Shown here: positions 7,462-18,300 of the stretch, piece after piece
Numbering within the stretch: position 1 is the first letter of the stretch
How the letters are laid out: every line of letters begins with the position of its first letter
DNA from: Spirosoma terrae
Lineage (GTDB): Bacteria > Bacteroidota > Bacteroidia > Cytophagales > Spirosomataceae
Assembly (NCBI RefSeq): GCF_010435915.1
Contig: NZ_JAAFZH010000008.1
Coordinates: 62,001 to 126,000 of the forward strand
Reading direction: 5' to 3'
DNA length: 64,000 bases
Position numbers and translations under genes: made by a program
The notes under the pieces: model-generated
Database searches by the model: none
Seen by the model: only the letters and a program-made list of their open reading frames with translations
What the model was told of the DNA's origin: nothing

Positions 7462-10400
7462 ATGTCTGTGTCGAAAACCATTGTTCGTGTTCTACTTGGT
7501 TTGCTTGCCCTCATCTTGCTGTTGGCCGGGTTTGTTGTGCTCGTTGCCACCACGCCCTGGGGGCAGCAATTTGTGACAAAGCAGGTCAATTCATATCTCG
7601 CACAAAAACTGCAATCGCCCTTTCGAATCGGCCGAATAGGCTACTCTATACCCGACTGGCTCGAACTGGAAGATGTTTATTTCAAAACACCCCAGGGCGA
7701 TACGTTACTGGACGGTGGTCGTATGCGGGTTGACCTCGATATGTGGGGCTTGTTGAATAACCGGGTAGCTATCAATCAGATTGAGCTGGAGCGGGTTCGA
7801 CTGGATATTCGGCGGACACTGCCCGATACGACCTTCAACTTCCAGTACATTCTCAACGCCTTTGATACAGGGTCGTCGGAGCCGGAACCCGCCGATACGG
7901 TTTCGACGCCAATGGCCATCAACCTGAAAGGTATTACGTTAAAAGATGTTCGGCTCAAATACCGCGACGACGTAACAGGAGCGGATGTAAATACGTATAT
8001 AGAAGCGTTGCGGGCTAATTTCAGCGATACCGATGTCACTACGTCGAAATATCATCTGTCGGACGTAACAGTTGATGGCCTGAACGCTAAGGTTCGCTTA
8101 TACGAGGGCTTGCCAACTCCGCCCAGTCCGCCGGGCGATCCGTCCGATACGCTTAATCTGGCGTTAGGTAAATGGCAGATTACACGCGCCAAATGGGATG
8201 TTAATGTCGAAACGGCCGATTTTAAAACGCAGGGTAACGTAGGAAAAATGGCGATGGAGTCAGATTATTTCTACCTTGATGGTGAAAAAATAGGAATCCG
8301 ATCACTGGATCTGGGCGATGGCGACATTACCGCTATTCTGACCAAACCTACTAAAAAGTCCTCTACTACGTCACCAGCTTCCACTACGTCGTCGGGAGCG
8401 CCGGGCTGGCAGGCCAAACTGACCAATGTTCGGTTTGCCAATAACCGGATTCGTTTCGACGACGAAACGGCTCCTCGTCAAAAACAAGGGCTGGATTACG
8501 GCCATCTCGATTTACAGAGCTTGGGCATTGATGGGAAGTTTCTGGTATATGAGGATCTGGGTAAACGTGGGCAACGGATTAGCGGACAACTTAGAAACGG
8601 ACGGTTTCGGGCTTCGTCTGGTTTTGTTCTGCAAAGCCTGAATGGCGATGTGCTCTATACCGATACGACGACCACACTCACCCGGCTTTTTATCCAGACG
8701 CCAACTTCGTTGATTCGTGATCAGGTTGTGTTGCGGTATGATTCATTAGGGCAATTAAGTGATCCGCGTTTTGCGAAACGAGTGGGCGTTCGCGTCAATC
8801 TGCGACAAAGTCGTTTATCGGTCGATGACGTACTGCAACTGGCTCCCTTCCTGGCCGATACGCCACCGTTTGCCGGAAATCGCGGGGGCGTGTTTAAAGC
8901 AAATGCGCAAGCCGTTGGTACGTTAGCCGCCTTAACTATTCCACAGCTCGAATTTGATATGCTTTCGGGAACGCGGATTGCGGCCAGCGGGCGTTTGTCG
9001 AACGTAACAGATCCTGAACGGCTTGGAGTCGATCTGACCATTAAAGAGGCAACCACAAGCCTGGCCGATATTAATAAATTAGCTCCGAAAGGCTCGATAC
9101 CATCGTCGATAGCCTTGCCGCCCGGTCTTCAATTGACCGGAAAAATTGCTGGTCAGCTCAATAACTTAATTCTGGATGCCAAGCTCAACACGGCATGGGG
9201 TACGGCAGCGTTCGATGGGCAGCTAGCCGGTTTTGTAACGGGGAAAAATCAAACGTATAAGGGTACACTAAACCTGAATGAATTCGACGCCGGGAAATGG
9301 CTCAAACAGGAAGGAACAGTCGGTAAAATAACCGGGCGAGCCACTGTTGATGGCAAAGGAATCGATGTCAATACGTTATCAACAAAATTTGGGCTTGATG
9401 TGCAGTCGGCACAGTTGAATGGGTACACATATCAAAACCTGGATGCAACGGGTACGCTTTCGAACGGAATTGTGGACATTGTCGGAGCCTTGAAGGATCC
9501 GAATGCGAATGTAAAACTGGACGCTAAAGTTGGGCTGAAAGGCGACTTCCCCAGTGTGACGGGAGAGACAGTCATCAATGAATTGAATCTTCAGGCACTC
9601 AAACTCTATAACGATCCCCTATCGTTGAAAGGACGTATTGTGATGGATATGGTCTCAACTGATCCAGTAAAGCCAGTCGGTACGGTTTCCGTCAACGATG
9701 CCGTGGTAACGCTGCAGGGCAAAGACTACCCGGTTGATTCATTGTATGCCCGACTGGCTGCCAACGGTAATGAAAAGAACGTATTGGCGCTGGTACCGGG
9801 TGCCCGATTGAGGCTCAACGGCCAGTTCGAGTATGCTCAGTTGTATGATATTGTGGCGGGCGAAGTGAGTAAGTACATTGCCCTGCCCGATCTAAAATAC
9901 AAGGCTATTCCGCCCCCTCATGCGTTTACGCTTAACCTGAAAGCCTACCAGAATCCGATATTCCAGGCGTTTGTTCCGGCTTTGACTCGCATGGATACTG
10001 TTCGGCTGGATGCCTACCTGGCCAGCCAGGCCGATGGGTCATCCCGCGATACAACGCTGTCAGCTACGCTACGTACAGGTGTAATTGTATATGATACGAC
10101 TACGCTAAAGGGCAGTACTGTAGCACTACGTGGGGTTGGTAATCAGCTGCTACTGAACGGCCGTATCGACGGGATTTTATACGACGGTCTGAATATTCGG
10201 GAAACCGATCTGACCGGTACGGCAGCCAATAACCAGCTTCGATTCTCGGTAGTCAATAAAGATTCAATTAATCAGCCGTTGCATGGTATTGCCGGGACGT
10301 TGAGTGTGATTGATTCCAGCTATCGGTTTCAGTTTGCCCGTAATGGATTACTGACCAATTATCAGCGCTGGGAAACCGATACGAGCGGCTTTGCCCAATA

Positions 10401-12555
10401 CGGTAAGGAGGGGGTTATGATTAATCAGCTTCATATTGAACAGAATGATCAGTCGCTCGAAATAAGCAGTACCGAACAGTACGGCAATGCTCCCATTCGG
10501 GTTACAGCCCGCGCGCTGGAAGTGGCCAATCTGGCCCGATTAGCCAATCAGGATACTACGTTAGCCAGCGGCCAGCTGAACGGAACCGTGATTGTGCGCG
10601 ACTATATGGGCGAGGATAGCAAACTATCGTTTATTGGGTCCGTATATGTCGACAGTCTGGAAGTAATGCAGCAACCTATTGGCAACCTGGTTGCCCGCTT
10701 CCGGAATGATTCAGACGATCGGATTAATGTCAATACGGCGCTGTCAGGTCCTTATAACGACGCAACCATTACCGGGTTTTACGACCCGTCTAGTGCGAAG
10801 GAAGCGCTTGATCTGGCCATTAATCTCAAACGGCTGGATGCCCGAACGATTGAAGCATTCAGTTTTGGTGAACTCCGGCAGGCTAAAGGAAAACTAACCG
10901 GCGAATTCAGCGTAGCAGGGGCCACGGATAATCCCAGAATGAATGGGAGTGTCGCCTTCGATTCTGTTGCCTTCAATATCAAACAACTGAATGCTACGTA
11001 CCGGATCGATCAGGAGAAACTGACTTTCGCGGAGCAAACCATTACGCTGAAGGATTTTAACGTGCGTGATACGTTAGGTCGGACGTTAACCACCAATGGA
11101 ACGGTCGTGCTGAAAAACCTGCCAGACGTAGCGTATAATCTGCGCGTTCAGGCGAATAAGTTCCAGGTGTTGAATGCGGCCCGGAAAGACAATGACTATG
11201 CGTATGGACAGGCCGCTATCAGTGCGGATTTACGGATCAAAGGAACAGGCTCAAGCCCGTCTATCAATGGAACAGTTCGGCTGGAAGATGACAGCAAAGT
11301 AGCCATTGTGTTGCCCGACGATGCCTCCAGTGTTGCCCGTTCTAACGAGATCGTTACGTTCATCAATCATAAAGATTCGATCGCGATTGCCAAGTACCTT
11401 TATAAGCCTAAACCTGATACGGTAGCTACAACGCCCCGGCTGGAGTTCGAGCAACTGAGCAATGCGACCATTTCGCTGGATCTGGAAGCCGACGAAAAAT
11501 CGGAACTGACCATTGTGGTTGATGAATTGAATGGCGATTTCCTCCGCGCCAGAGGAAACGCCCGGTTAAACGTAGGAATGAATGCGTCGGGCCAATTGAC
11601 CGTGCTGGGGCGTTATGACGTAACGGAGGGGGAATACTCCATGACTTACGAAGTACTAAAACGTCAGTTCCAGATTCAGAAGGGAGGCTATATTCAGTTT
11701 ACGGGCGATCCGCTTAAGGCTGATATCAATATTACGGCTATTTATCAGGTGTCGACCTCGCCAGCTGACCTGATTGGTAATGAAACGACAACGCTTCCGG
11801 CTACGGCCACTAATCGTAAGCTACCATTTAACGTAGCGCTGACAATGAGTGGCAATCTGGCTTCTCCCAAACTTGATTTCGATATCCGGCAACCTGAGCT
11901 GGAAGATGCTAACAGCGCATCGGCATCGTCTGAATTCGGGACTACTATTGAAAATAAGCTCAAAACACTTCGACAGGATCAGTCGCAGATGAACAAACAG
12001 GTATTTGCTTTATTGATTCTCAATCGATTCCTGCCCGAAAATCCATCTGATTTCTTTTCTGGCTCGAACTCGGGTGGGTTGAATACACAGGCGGAAGGTA
12101 TTGCCCGGAATAGCGTTAGTAAGCTCATTTCAGACCAGCTGGGCCGACTCGCTTCTGGCGTGCTAAAAGGATTTGACGTCGATTTTAACCTGATGTCGCA
12201 GACTGGTAGTGCCAATACGGGCGGAACAACCAATGGGGCCCGGACTGATTTGAATGTTGGCTTATCAAAAAGCTTTTTAAACGGTCGGCTGACTGTGTCG
12301 GTAGGGCGAAATTTTGTGTTGGAAAATACGGCTAATGCGGCTACCCGAAACCCAAACGAGGTATTCGATAACGTATCACTCAATTATACTCTTTCGCGGG
12401 ATGGTCGCTATGTGCTGCGGGGGTATCGTCGCAACGACTATCAGGCCGTGTTGGATGGCTATATTATCGAAACAGGCGTTGGCTTTGTCGTTACTGTCGA
12501 TTATAACACACTGGCCGATATTCTACGCCGGTCACCTGGCCCGACGCTGAATTAA
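7462..12555 (+). CDS. tamB: TamB-like translocation and assembly module protein
   Basis: A 1,697-residue inner-membrane-anchored, periplasm-spanning protein. One N-terminal helix (about residues 9-29, VLLGLLALILLLAGFVVLVA) precedes a very long beta-rich body. The C-terminal part matches the TamB/DUF490 domain: GRYDVTEGEYSMTYEVLK, IQFTGDPLKADINITAIYQV and a final segment near LSYTLSRDG-like residues. TamB proteins form long beta-groove bridges that carry lipids or help assemble outer-membrane proteins. The size is within the family range for Bacteroidota. The next gene starts 6 bases after the stop and encodes the matching outer-membrane partner, so the pair is almost certainly one operon. Confidence 0.93.
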   Translation: MSVSKTIVRVLLGLLALILLLAGFVVLVATTPWGQQFVTKQVNSYLAQKLQSPFRIGRIGYSIPDWLELEDVYFKTPQGDTLLDGGRMRVDLDMWGLLNNRVAINQIELERVRLDIRRTLPDTTFNFQYILNAFDTGSSEPEPADTVSTPMAINLKGITLKDVRLKYRDDVTGADVNTYIEALRANFSDTDVTTSKYHLSDVTVDGLNAKVRLYEGLPTPPSPPGDPSDTLNLALGKWQITRAKWDVNVETADFKTQGNVGKMAMESDYFYLDGEKIGIRSLDLGDGDITAILTKPTKKSSTTSPASTTSSGAPGWQAKLTNVRFANNRIRFDDETAPRQKQGLDYGHLDLQSLGIDGKFLVYEDLGKRGQRISGQLRNGRFRASSGFVLQSLNGDVLYTDTTTTLTRLFIQTPTSLIRDQVVLRYDSLGQLSDPRFAKRVGVRVNLRQSRLSVDDVLQLAPFLADTPPFAGNRGGVFKANAQAVGTLAALTIPQLEFDMLSGTRIAASGRLSNVTDPERLGVDLTIKEATTSLADINKLAPKGSIPSSIALPPGLQLTGKIAGQLNNLILDAKLNTAWGTAAFDGQLAGFVTGKNQTYKGTLNLNEFDAGKWLKQEGTVGKITGRATVDGKGIDVNTLSTKFGLDVQSAQLNGYTYQNLDATGTLSNGIVDIVGALKDPNANVKLDAKVGLKGDFPSVTGETVINELNLQALKLYNDPLSLKGRIVMDMVSTDPVKPVGTVSVNDAVVTLQGKDYPVDSLYARLAANGNEKNVLALVPGARLRLNGQFEYAQLYDIVAGEVSKYIALPDLKYKAIPPPHAFTLNLKAYQNPIFQAFVPALTRMDTVRLDAYLASQADGSSRDTTLSATLRTGVIVYDTTTLKGSTVALRGVGNQLLLNGRIDGILYDGLNIRETDLTGTAANNQLRFSVVNKDSINQPLHGIAGTLSVIDSSYRFQFARNGLLTNYQRWETDTSGFAQYGKEGVMINQLHIEQNDQSLEISSTEQYGNAPIRVTARALEVANLARLANQDTTLASGQLNGTVIVRDYMGEDSKLSFIGSVYVDSLEVMQQPIGNLVARFRNDSDDRINVNTALSGPYNDATITGFYDPSSAKEALDLAINLKRLDARTIEAFSFGELRQAKGKLTGEFSVAGATDNPRMNGSVAFDSVAFNIKQLNATYRIDQEKLTFAEQTITLKDFNVRDTLGRTLTTNGTVVLKNLPDVAYNLRVQANKFQVLNAARKDNDYAYGQAAISADLRIKGTGSSPSINGTVRLEDDSKVAIVLPDDASSVARSNEIVTFINHKDSIAIAKYLYKPKPDTVATTPRLEFEQLSNATISLDLEADEKSELTIVVDELNGDFLRARGNARLNVGMNASGQLTVLGRYDVTEGEYSMTYEVLKRQFQIQKGGYIQFTGDPLKADINITAIYQVSTSPADLIGNETTTLPATATNRKLPFNVALTMSGNLASPKLDFDIRQPELEDANSASASSEFGTTIENKLKTLRQDQSQMNKQVFALLILNRFLPENPSDFFSGSNSGGLNTQAEGIARNSVSKLISDQLGRLASGVLKGFDVDFNLMSQTGSANTGGTTNGARTDLNVGLSKSFLNGRLTVSVGRNFVLENTANAATRNPNEVFDNVSLNYTLSRDGRYVLRGYRRNDYQAVLDGYIIETGVGFVVTVDYNTLADILRRSPGPTLN

Positions 12556-12561
12556 GACATT

Positions 12562-14964
12562 ATGACTCATTTATTCAGGATACTTATTGGATTGATACAA
12601 TACGTAACGAAAATTACTGCTAACGTTAGGAGCGCAAGTCGTGCAGTATGTACGTTGCTCCTGATTGGGGTGGCTATTTTGCTGAACGGTTGTAATATTG
12701 GCAAGCACCTGCCTTCGAATGAACGACTCTATGCTGGAACTGATATTAAGATCAACGCCGACTCCACGATTTCAACCGATGATCAGAAAGCTGTGGAAGC
12801 ACAGCTGGCCGAACTAGCCCGCCCAAGACCTAATAAGCAGCTTTTTGGTTTTCCTTACAAAGTGGGTCTTTATTATCTGTTTGGTGAGCCTAAAAAGAAA
12901 AAGGGATTTCGATCCTGGTTTCGGCGTAAATTCGGCGAGGAACCTGTGCTGGCCAGCGCGAAAGCTATTTCGTCTAACATTCCAAACTGGGAAGCAACCC
13001 TGGAGAATGAAGGATATTTTGGTTCAGACGTTACGGGTGAATTAAAAGAAAGTGGCTACAAAGCCCGAGGGGTGTATTCCGTCGATTTAAAGCCCCGGTT
13101 CTACGTTGATTCGGTAGCATTTCTGGTTGATTCAACTCCCGTTCGGAAAGCGTTAAAGACGTCGGCCCGACGGACTATCTTAAAAAAAGGAGATCCTTAT
13201 CGCCTGGAAACGATCAAGCTGGAGCGTGAACGCATTAGCCAGGCTGTCAAACAACGGGGTTTCTACTATTTCCTGCCCGATTATGTGGCTATCCTGGCGG
13301 ATAATGATTCGGTGACTCATCGAACAAAGCTATATTTTGGAATAAAGCCTGATATGCCTAACGCGGCTGGAGAGCCTTATTCTATCCGGGATGTTTTTAT
13401 TTATCCGAACTATAATCTCTCAACAGCCCGGCAGGATACGAATCTTCGAAAGGCGTATCAGTCAGATGAAGAGTTTCATATTGTTGACTCCACCCGGCGA
13501 TTTAATCCGAAACTGTTCAGAGATATTATGGCAGTGCAGCCTGGCCGGCTTTACAACAGTCGCGCTCAGGATTTAACCCTGTCGCGTTTCATCAATTTAG
13601 GAGCGTTTAAGTTTGTTCGGAATCGATTTGAACCCGATCAGCAAGGCGATTCGGCCGTGTTGGATGTACATTATTATTTAACGCCATACCCAACTAAGTC
13701 GGTACGATTAGAGATTGATGGTACCTCGCGTTCTAATAATTTTAACGGAACGCAGGCCATTCTCAGCTGGCGTAACCGGAACTATTTCCGGCGGGCCGAA
13801 TTGCTGACGATCAATGCAAATACGGGTATTGAGTTTCAGATTGGTGGTGGCGACAACAGCGTAACAAACTATCGTTTTGGCGCCGATGCTATACTAAGTT
13901 TTCCGCGTTTAGTTAGCCCAGTCCGATTCCGATACGATCAGCGTCAGGCATTGCCTAAAACGAACATAACACTGGGTTATCAGCTGATTCGGCGGGGCGG
14001 TTTGTATGATCTTAATTCATTTCAAACTACGTTTGGATATGCCTGGCGGCAAAACCAGCAGGTTGAACATGTTTTTCAGCCTTTCAATGCCACTTATATT
14101 CGGGCGTCCAATATCAGTACGGCGTTTCTCGACTCTGCCATCAACAACCCCTTCATCATGAGTCAGTATATTCTGATTTCAAAGTCAAGGCAGATTATTC
14201 TTAGTAGCTTATATACCTTCAACTATAACTCATCGCCCCGGTCAGCCTCGCCAACTACGTTCCGGCTTACGGTGAATGTGGAACCTTCCGGAAATTTGGC
14301 CAATCTGTTGATAAACAGACGGAACGACAGTGGCGATAAGATTATTTTCGGTGTTCCGTTCGCTCAGTATATTCGTGCTGATGTTGATGTACGTTTATAC
14401 CGGAAGATGTCGAAAAACATTACCTGGGCGAATCGTATTTTTGCCGGTTTAGGCGCTACATATGGTAATTCTAAAGATATGGCGTTACCACTTGTCAAGC
14501 AGTATTTTGTAGGTGGGCCAAATAGTATTCGCGCGTTTAGAGCCCGCGCCATAGGACCCGGTTTGTTTACACGCGATACGTTACAACAGGTTCAGTTGTT
14601 TCAGGATGGTGGTGGCGATGTTAAGCTGGAAGCCAACACCGAGATTCGAGCTAAGTTTGGTAAGTATCTGGAAGGAGCAGTGTTTGTGGACGCCGGTAAT
14701 GTCTGGACCTATTCCGATATAGGAACCTTTGGGCCTGAGGCTAAATTTAATCCCGATTTCTACAAGCAGATTGCTATTGGAACGGGCCTTGGTCTGCGCC
14801 TGGACCTATCTTATTTCCTGATTCGCTTTGACCTGGCTACTCCGCTACGAAAACCCTATAAAACGGAGGGTAGTGAATGGGTTATTAACCAGATCAACCT
14901 GCGCGATTCCCAATGGCGAAAACAGAATCTGGTCTTTAATATAGCCGTCGGGTATCCGTTCTAA
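12562..14964 (+). CDS. tamL: TamL/BamA-family outer-membrane beta-barrel lipoprotein
   Basis: An 800-residue protein with a lipobox (AILLNGC, Cys44), POTRA-like domains (about 60-400) and a C-terminal 16-strand-type Omp85 barrel. The barrel includes the conserved region FVGGPNSIRAFRARAIGPG and ends in an aromatic residue (NIAVGYPF), as barrels recognised by Bam do. Bacteroidota use such a lipoprotein form of TamA (TamL) together with TamB. The stretch before the lipobox is longer than usual and no internal ATG shortens it; a non-ATG start nearer the hydrophobic core is possible. It is translated directly after tamB and followed by a strong hairpin at 14979-15032. Confidence 0.92.
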   Translation: MTHLFRILIGLIQYVTKITANVRSASRAVCTLLLIGVAILLNGCNIGKHLPSNERLYAGTDIKINADSTISTDDQKAVEAQLAELARPRPNKQLFGFPYKVGLYYLFGEPKKKKGFRSWFRRKFGEEPVLASAKAISSNIPNWEATLENEGYFGSDVTGELKESGYKARGVYSVDLKPRFYVDSVAFLVDSTPVRKALKTSARRTILKKGDPYRLETIKLERERISQAVKQRGFYYFLPDYVAILADNDSVTHRTKLYFGIKPDMPNAAGEPYSIRDVFIYPNYNLSTARQDTNLRKAYQSDEEFHIVDSTRRFNPKLFRDIMAVQPGRLYNSRAQDLTLSRFINLGAFKFVRNRFEPDQQGDSAVLDVHYYLTPYPTKSVRLEIDGTSRSNNFNGTQAILSWRNRNYFRRAELLTINANTGIEFQIGGGDNSVTNYRFGADAILSFPRLVSPVRFRYDQRQALPKTNITLGYQLIRRGGLYDLNSFQTTFGYAWRQNQQVEHVFQPFNATYIRASNISTAFLDSAINNPFIMSQYILISKSRQIILSSLYTFNYNSSPRSASPTTFRLTVNVEPSGNLANLLINRRNDSGDKIIFGVPFAQYIRADVDVRLYRKMSKNITWANRIFAGLGATYGNSKDMALPLVKQYFVGGPNSIRAFRARAIGPGLFTRDTLQQVQLFQDGGGDVKLEANTEIRAKFGKYLEGAVFVDAGNVWTYSDIGTFGPEAKFNPDFYKQIAIGTGLGLRLDLSYFLIRFDLATPLRKPYKTEGSEWVINQINLRDSQWRKQNLVFNIAVGYPF

Positions 14965-14978
14965 CTTATTGACTATTC

Positions 14979-15032
14979 AAAAGCCAAGCGGCCACAAAGT
15001 CATTTGCTGATCTTTGTGGCCGCTTGGCTTTT
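14979..15032. terminator. Bidirectional hairpin terminator after tamL
   Basis: Perfect 21-base arms (14979-14999 and 15012-15032) with a 12-base loop. An A-run starts the left arm and a T-run ends the right arm, so it can terminate in both directions. It lies 14 bases after the tamL stop and 8 bases before the displaced SGNH-hydrolase 3' end (15040-15120). This suggests it originally served convergent tamL and esterase genes. Confidence 0.9.
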
Positions 15033-15039
15033 GAGTTGC

Positions 15040-15120
15040 TTACTTCAACACTGGCTCAAGTACCTTCCAGACGTTCTTCGCTACAATTTTATGCCCTTCG
15101 GGGGAGATGCCCTCGGGCTG
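15040..15120 (-). pseudogene. Displaced 3'-end copy of the SGNH hydrolase gene (left direct repeat)
   Basis: These 81 bases match 20172-20258, the end of the intact SGNH hydrolase gene, with 3 mismatches and one 6-base gap. On the minus strand they read QPEGISPEGHK, then the same last 17 residues and stop as the intact gene. The catalytic D-G-I-H of the real gene is altered to E-G-I-S and two residues are lost. Similarity stops abruptly at 15120. It is best explained as the original gene end left beside the tamL terminator when the NTPase segment was inserted. Confidence 0.9.
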
Positions 15121-15388
15121 ATCGTGCAGAGAGATTCTCAAACTAGATTGTATCGATCGTAAGATATTTTGTGAGCGGTCTCGCCGACGCCAGATCTCAA
15201 CGTTGTCAATTTAATTATGTATCGATATTTGAGCTGAAATTTAGCTTTTGCTTGATTTACTCGTCTGGTTGATGATCTCTCATTTGGAATAAGAGGCCTG
15301 TTTATTAGGGTTTTATGTGAATATTGGATGAGTAAAGTAAAGAATAGTAGGACTTTGTATCAAGTCCACATCTTTGCCTGTTTTACTT

Positions 15389-18300
15389 ATGATTGATCAG
15401 CCCTCTTTCGCCTATAATTCATTTATAAAAAATATCTATCTGGAAATTCCTGGCGGGTATCAATATAGACATCACTCCTCTAATAGTGACTTATCTCCTG
15501 AGCATGATGCTCCGTTTTTAGGAAGAGAAGAAATACTGGAGTCATTTGTAAATATCTTACGAAAGGGTAGCAGTCGAGGGGCTTATTTAGTTACTGGTTA
15601 TCGGGGAATGGGTAAAACTAGTTTCGTCAACAAAACATTACAAACCTATAGAAGTAAAGCTAAAGCGGACCGAAGACTTGACAAGGCCATAAAAAAAGCC
15701 TGGTGGCATAATAAAGAAATAAATCCTGATAGAGATATAGTTGATATCAGACTGAGTTTAGCTCAATCAGAACTGAAAGATATTGATATCCTTAAGCATA
15801 TTGTTAACCAGTTGATCGCTAGTGTTGACAAACAGCGTGATTACCAATTTGTTCGGTGGTTTAGCATCAGCAACGTATTTGGATGGCTGTGGCCACTCAT
15901 TACTGTAATTCTTTTATTGATGAATTACAGTTTACCTACCTCTAAAGACGACGGCCAAGTAAAGACAATTATAGAAAACCTGTTGGGTATCGTTTCATTA
16001 TCGGCCTTGCTTACCCTGTTTGTATATAAGTCAATTTCCTGGTTACACGAAAAAATTTTTCAGAACAAACCCGCTGGAAGGTTGATTATCATTAGTTTAC
16101 TAGGCTTTTACTCGATCTTATTTATAGGCTTATTTTATAAGGCAAGATTTATCTTCATAGCAACACGTATTGAAGAGACAATTACAGTTTTTGTGATTAT
16201 TACAATATTTACTGTTGTCTGCATTAAACTGGTTAATTTATTATTTCACCGTAGTCATTTCACTATCAAACAGATTTATGAGAGACTTAAAGTATTACAT
16301 AATCGTTGTAATGCTCAAATGACTAGTGAAGACCAGTTTCGTGAAACGTTTTCCGCATCTATCTCTTCGCTTTTTAAAAAAGATGTATTGATTTATCCAA
16401 TTGCTAACCCAAAAGAAATTGAAGCGGAGCTTATTAGCATTATTTCAGAGCTGAAACCATACATTGAATGTATTTTTGTATTTGATGAGCTTGATAAGGT
16501 TGATCCTGGTTTTGAACATGCGGTTTTTATTGACTCTGAAGGAAACGAAAAACGAACATATTTGAATGATCTACGGGAACGTCGGCATGTAATCACACAT
16601 ATTTTAGGGTCGCTCAAATATTTTATTAATGGTGCAGATGCTAAATTTATTTTTATTGCTGGCCGCGAAATGTTTGAGGCTGCCTTGGCGGATATCTCTG
16701 ATCGCCAATCATCAATAAGCAGTATTTTTCATCAAGTTATATACGTTGATAGTTTTCTGAAAGATAAGTCTGGTAACGAGACAAGATCTTCCAGTATAGG
16801 TGTATTAGTTGAAAGGCACCTGACAACATTATTGTTACCTGTCCAGTACAAAAGACATAATTCTGATTTTTTTTCTGATTACTATGCGTTTCTGATACGA
16901 TCTTTAACGCCCGGCTTTCGGGATAGCCAACCCCAGCAAGTACAGCGGATTGAGCAAGAAGCCCGTAAAGCAATATTTGTTCTGCAAAATTTTCTAGGGT
17001 ATTTAGTTTACCGTAGTAATGGATCTCCTAAAAAAATAATTAAATTACTTGAAGAATATATTGTATCGTACGAGATAGTCGAATTGAAACAAAATATTGA
17101 AAAAGATATTGTTTTTACAACAAATAAAGTTGCATCACACTATTTACGATTTTCTTACATTGATCAGTATAAACTTGGCTTTACAGCTTATTTATTTCAA
17201 CCGTTTCTGACAATGTATAGCTCATTTATGAAGCGATACAGTGATAGCACCTTGGTTTCAACACCTTATTTAATTGATAATTTAATTAAATTTCACCCGT
17301 TTGCCTTCTCTGCTCAAAATCTTGAACTTATTCCTGAAATTCTTTCAACAAACAAATCACCTATTTCACGTCCGTTTCTTGAAGAACTTATCACATTTCT
17401 AGGCCAGAATCATATTCGTAGAACAGAATCTGGGTTGTTCGAATATAAATTTTATGACCGTACTCACAATGAGATCACTTTTATTTCAAAACTTTTTGAA
17501 GAAGAGGCTGCTGCTTTCAATTTTACACTCGACGAAAATTTTTCTATTAAAGCGCATTTGATTGCTAAAATCCGACAACTTCGTGATTCTCATCGGAGTA
17601 TGGGAGAGCGTGATTTGAAAACGGAGAACCCGTTTGGGTCTATTATTTTCCTGAATCGATTACTAGGGGATGTTCGGTTTCAGGATGAAGAATACGAAGA
17701 TGCTATTATTTCCTATCAGGATGCTATTCAAATGTTGTATTATGATCGATTACAGTATGCTAATTCATTTGTAACTTTTATACGTCTGAAGTTAAAATTG
17801 GGGCTTACATACGAAAAAATTAAAGCATATGAATTTTCCTTAGGTCACTATGCGGGTGTTATTGAAGAGGGCGGAAAGTATTTGATTGAAAATGCGGATA
17901 AACATAGTGTAATTTATAGAGAATTTCTGTTGCTGATTATGCAGGCTTATTCGGCAACTCTCTACTTACAGGAAAAATTGCAGGAAGGTATTACGTTTCA
18001 GAAAATCAGACATGTAGTACAGGGATTTGAAAAGCTAATGGAACTGTTTTCTGTGGACTATGATAATCGTGATATTCTACGGGCTACTTTCTATAGTAAT
18101 GTTGGCACGGCACTCTATTACAAAAACATGGTGTTACCGCAAAAAGTAAATGAGGCCCGTGTAAAATCAAGGCGATCGTTATTCCATTTAGGAAAAAAGT
18201 CAGCTCAGGAAAAAATGTTAACCTGCTTCCCCGATACTATTGAAGAGGAGTTTATTATAGCTTCTGAAAAAGAAATACAAAGTATAGGTGATATGAAGCA

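Noticed and set aside
15374..15388. TTG start giving five extra residues on the NTPase
   Set aside because: An ATG follows at 15389 and nothing supports the TTG; the extension adds no motif.
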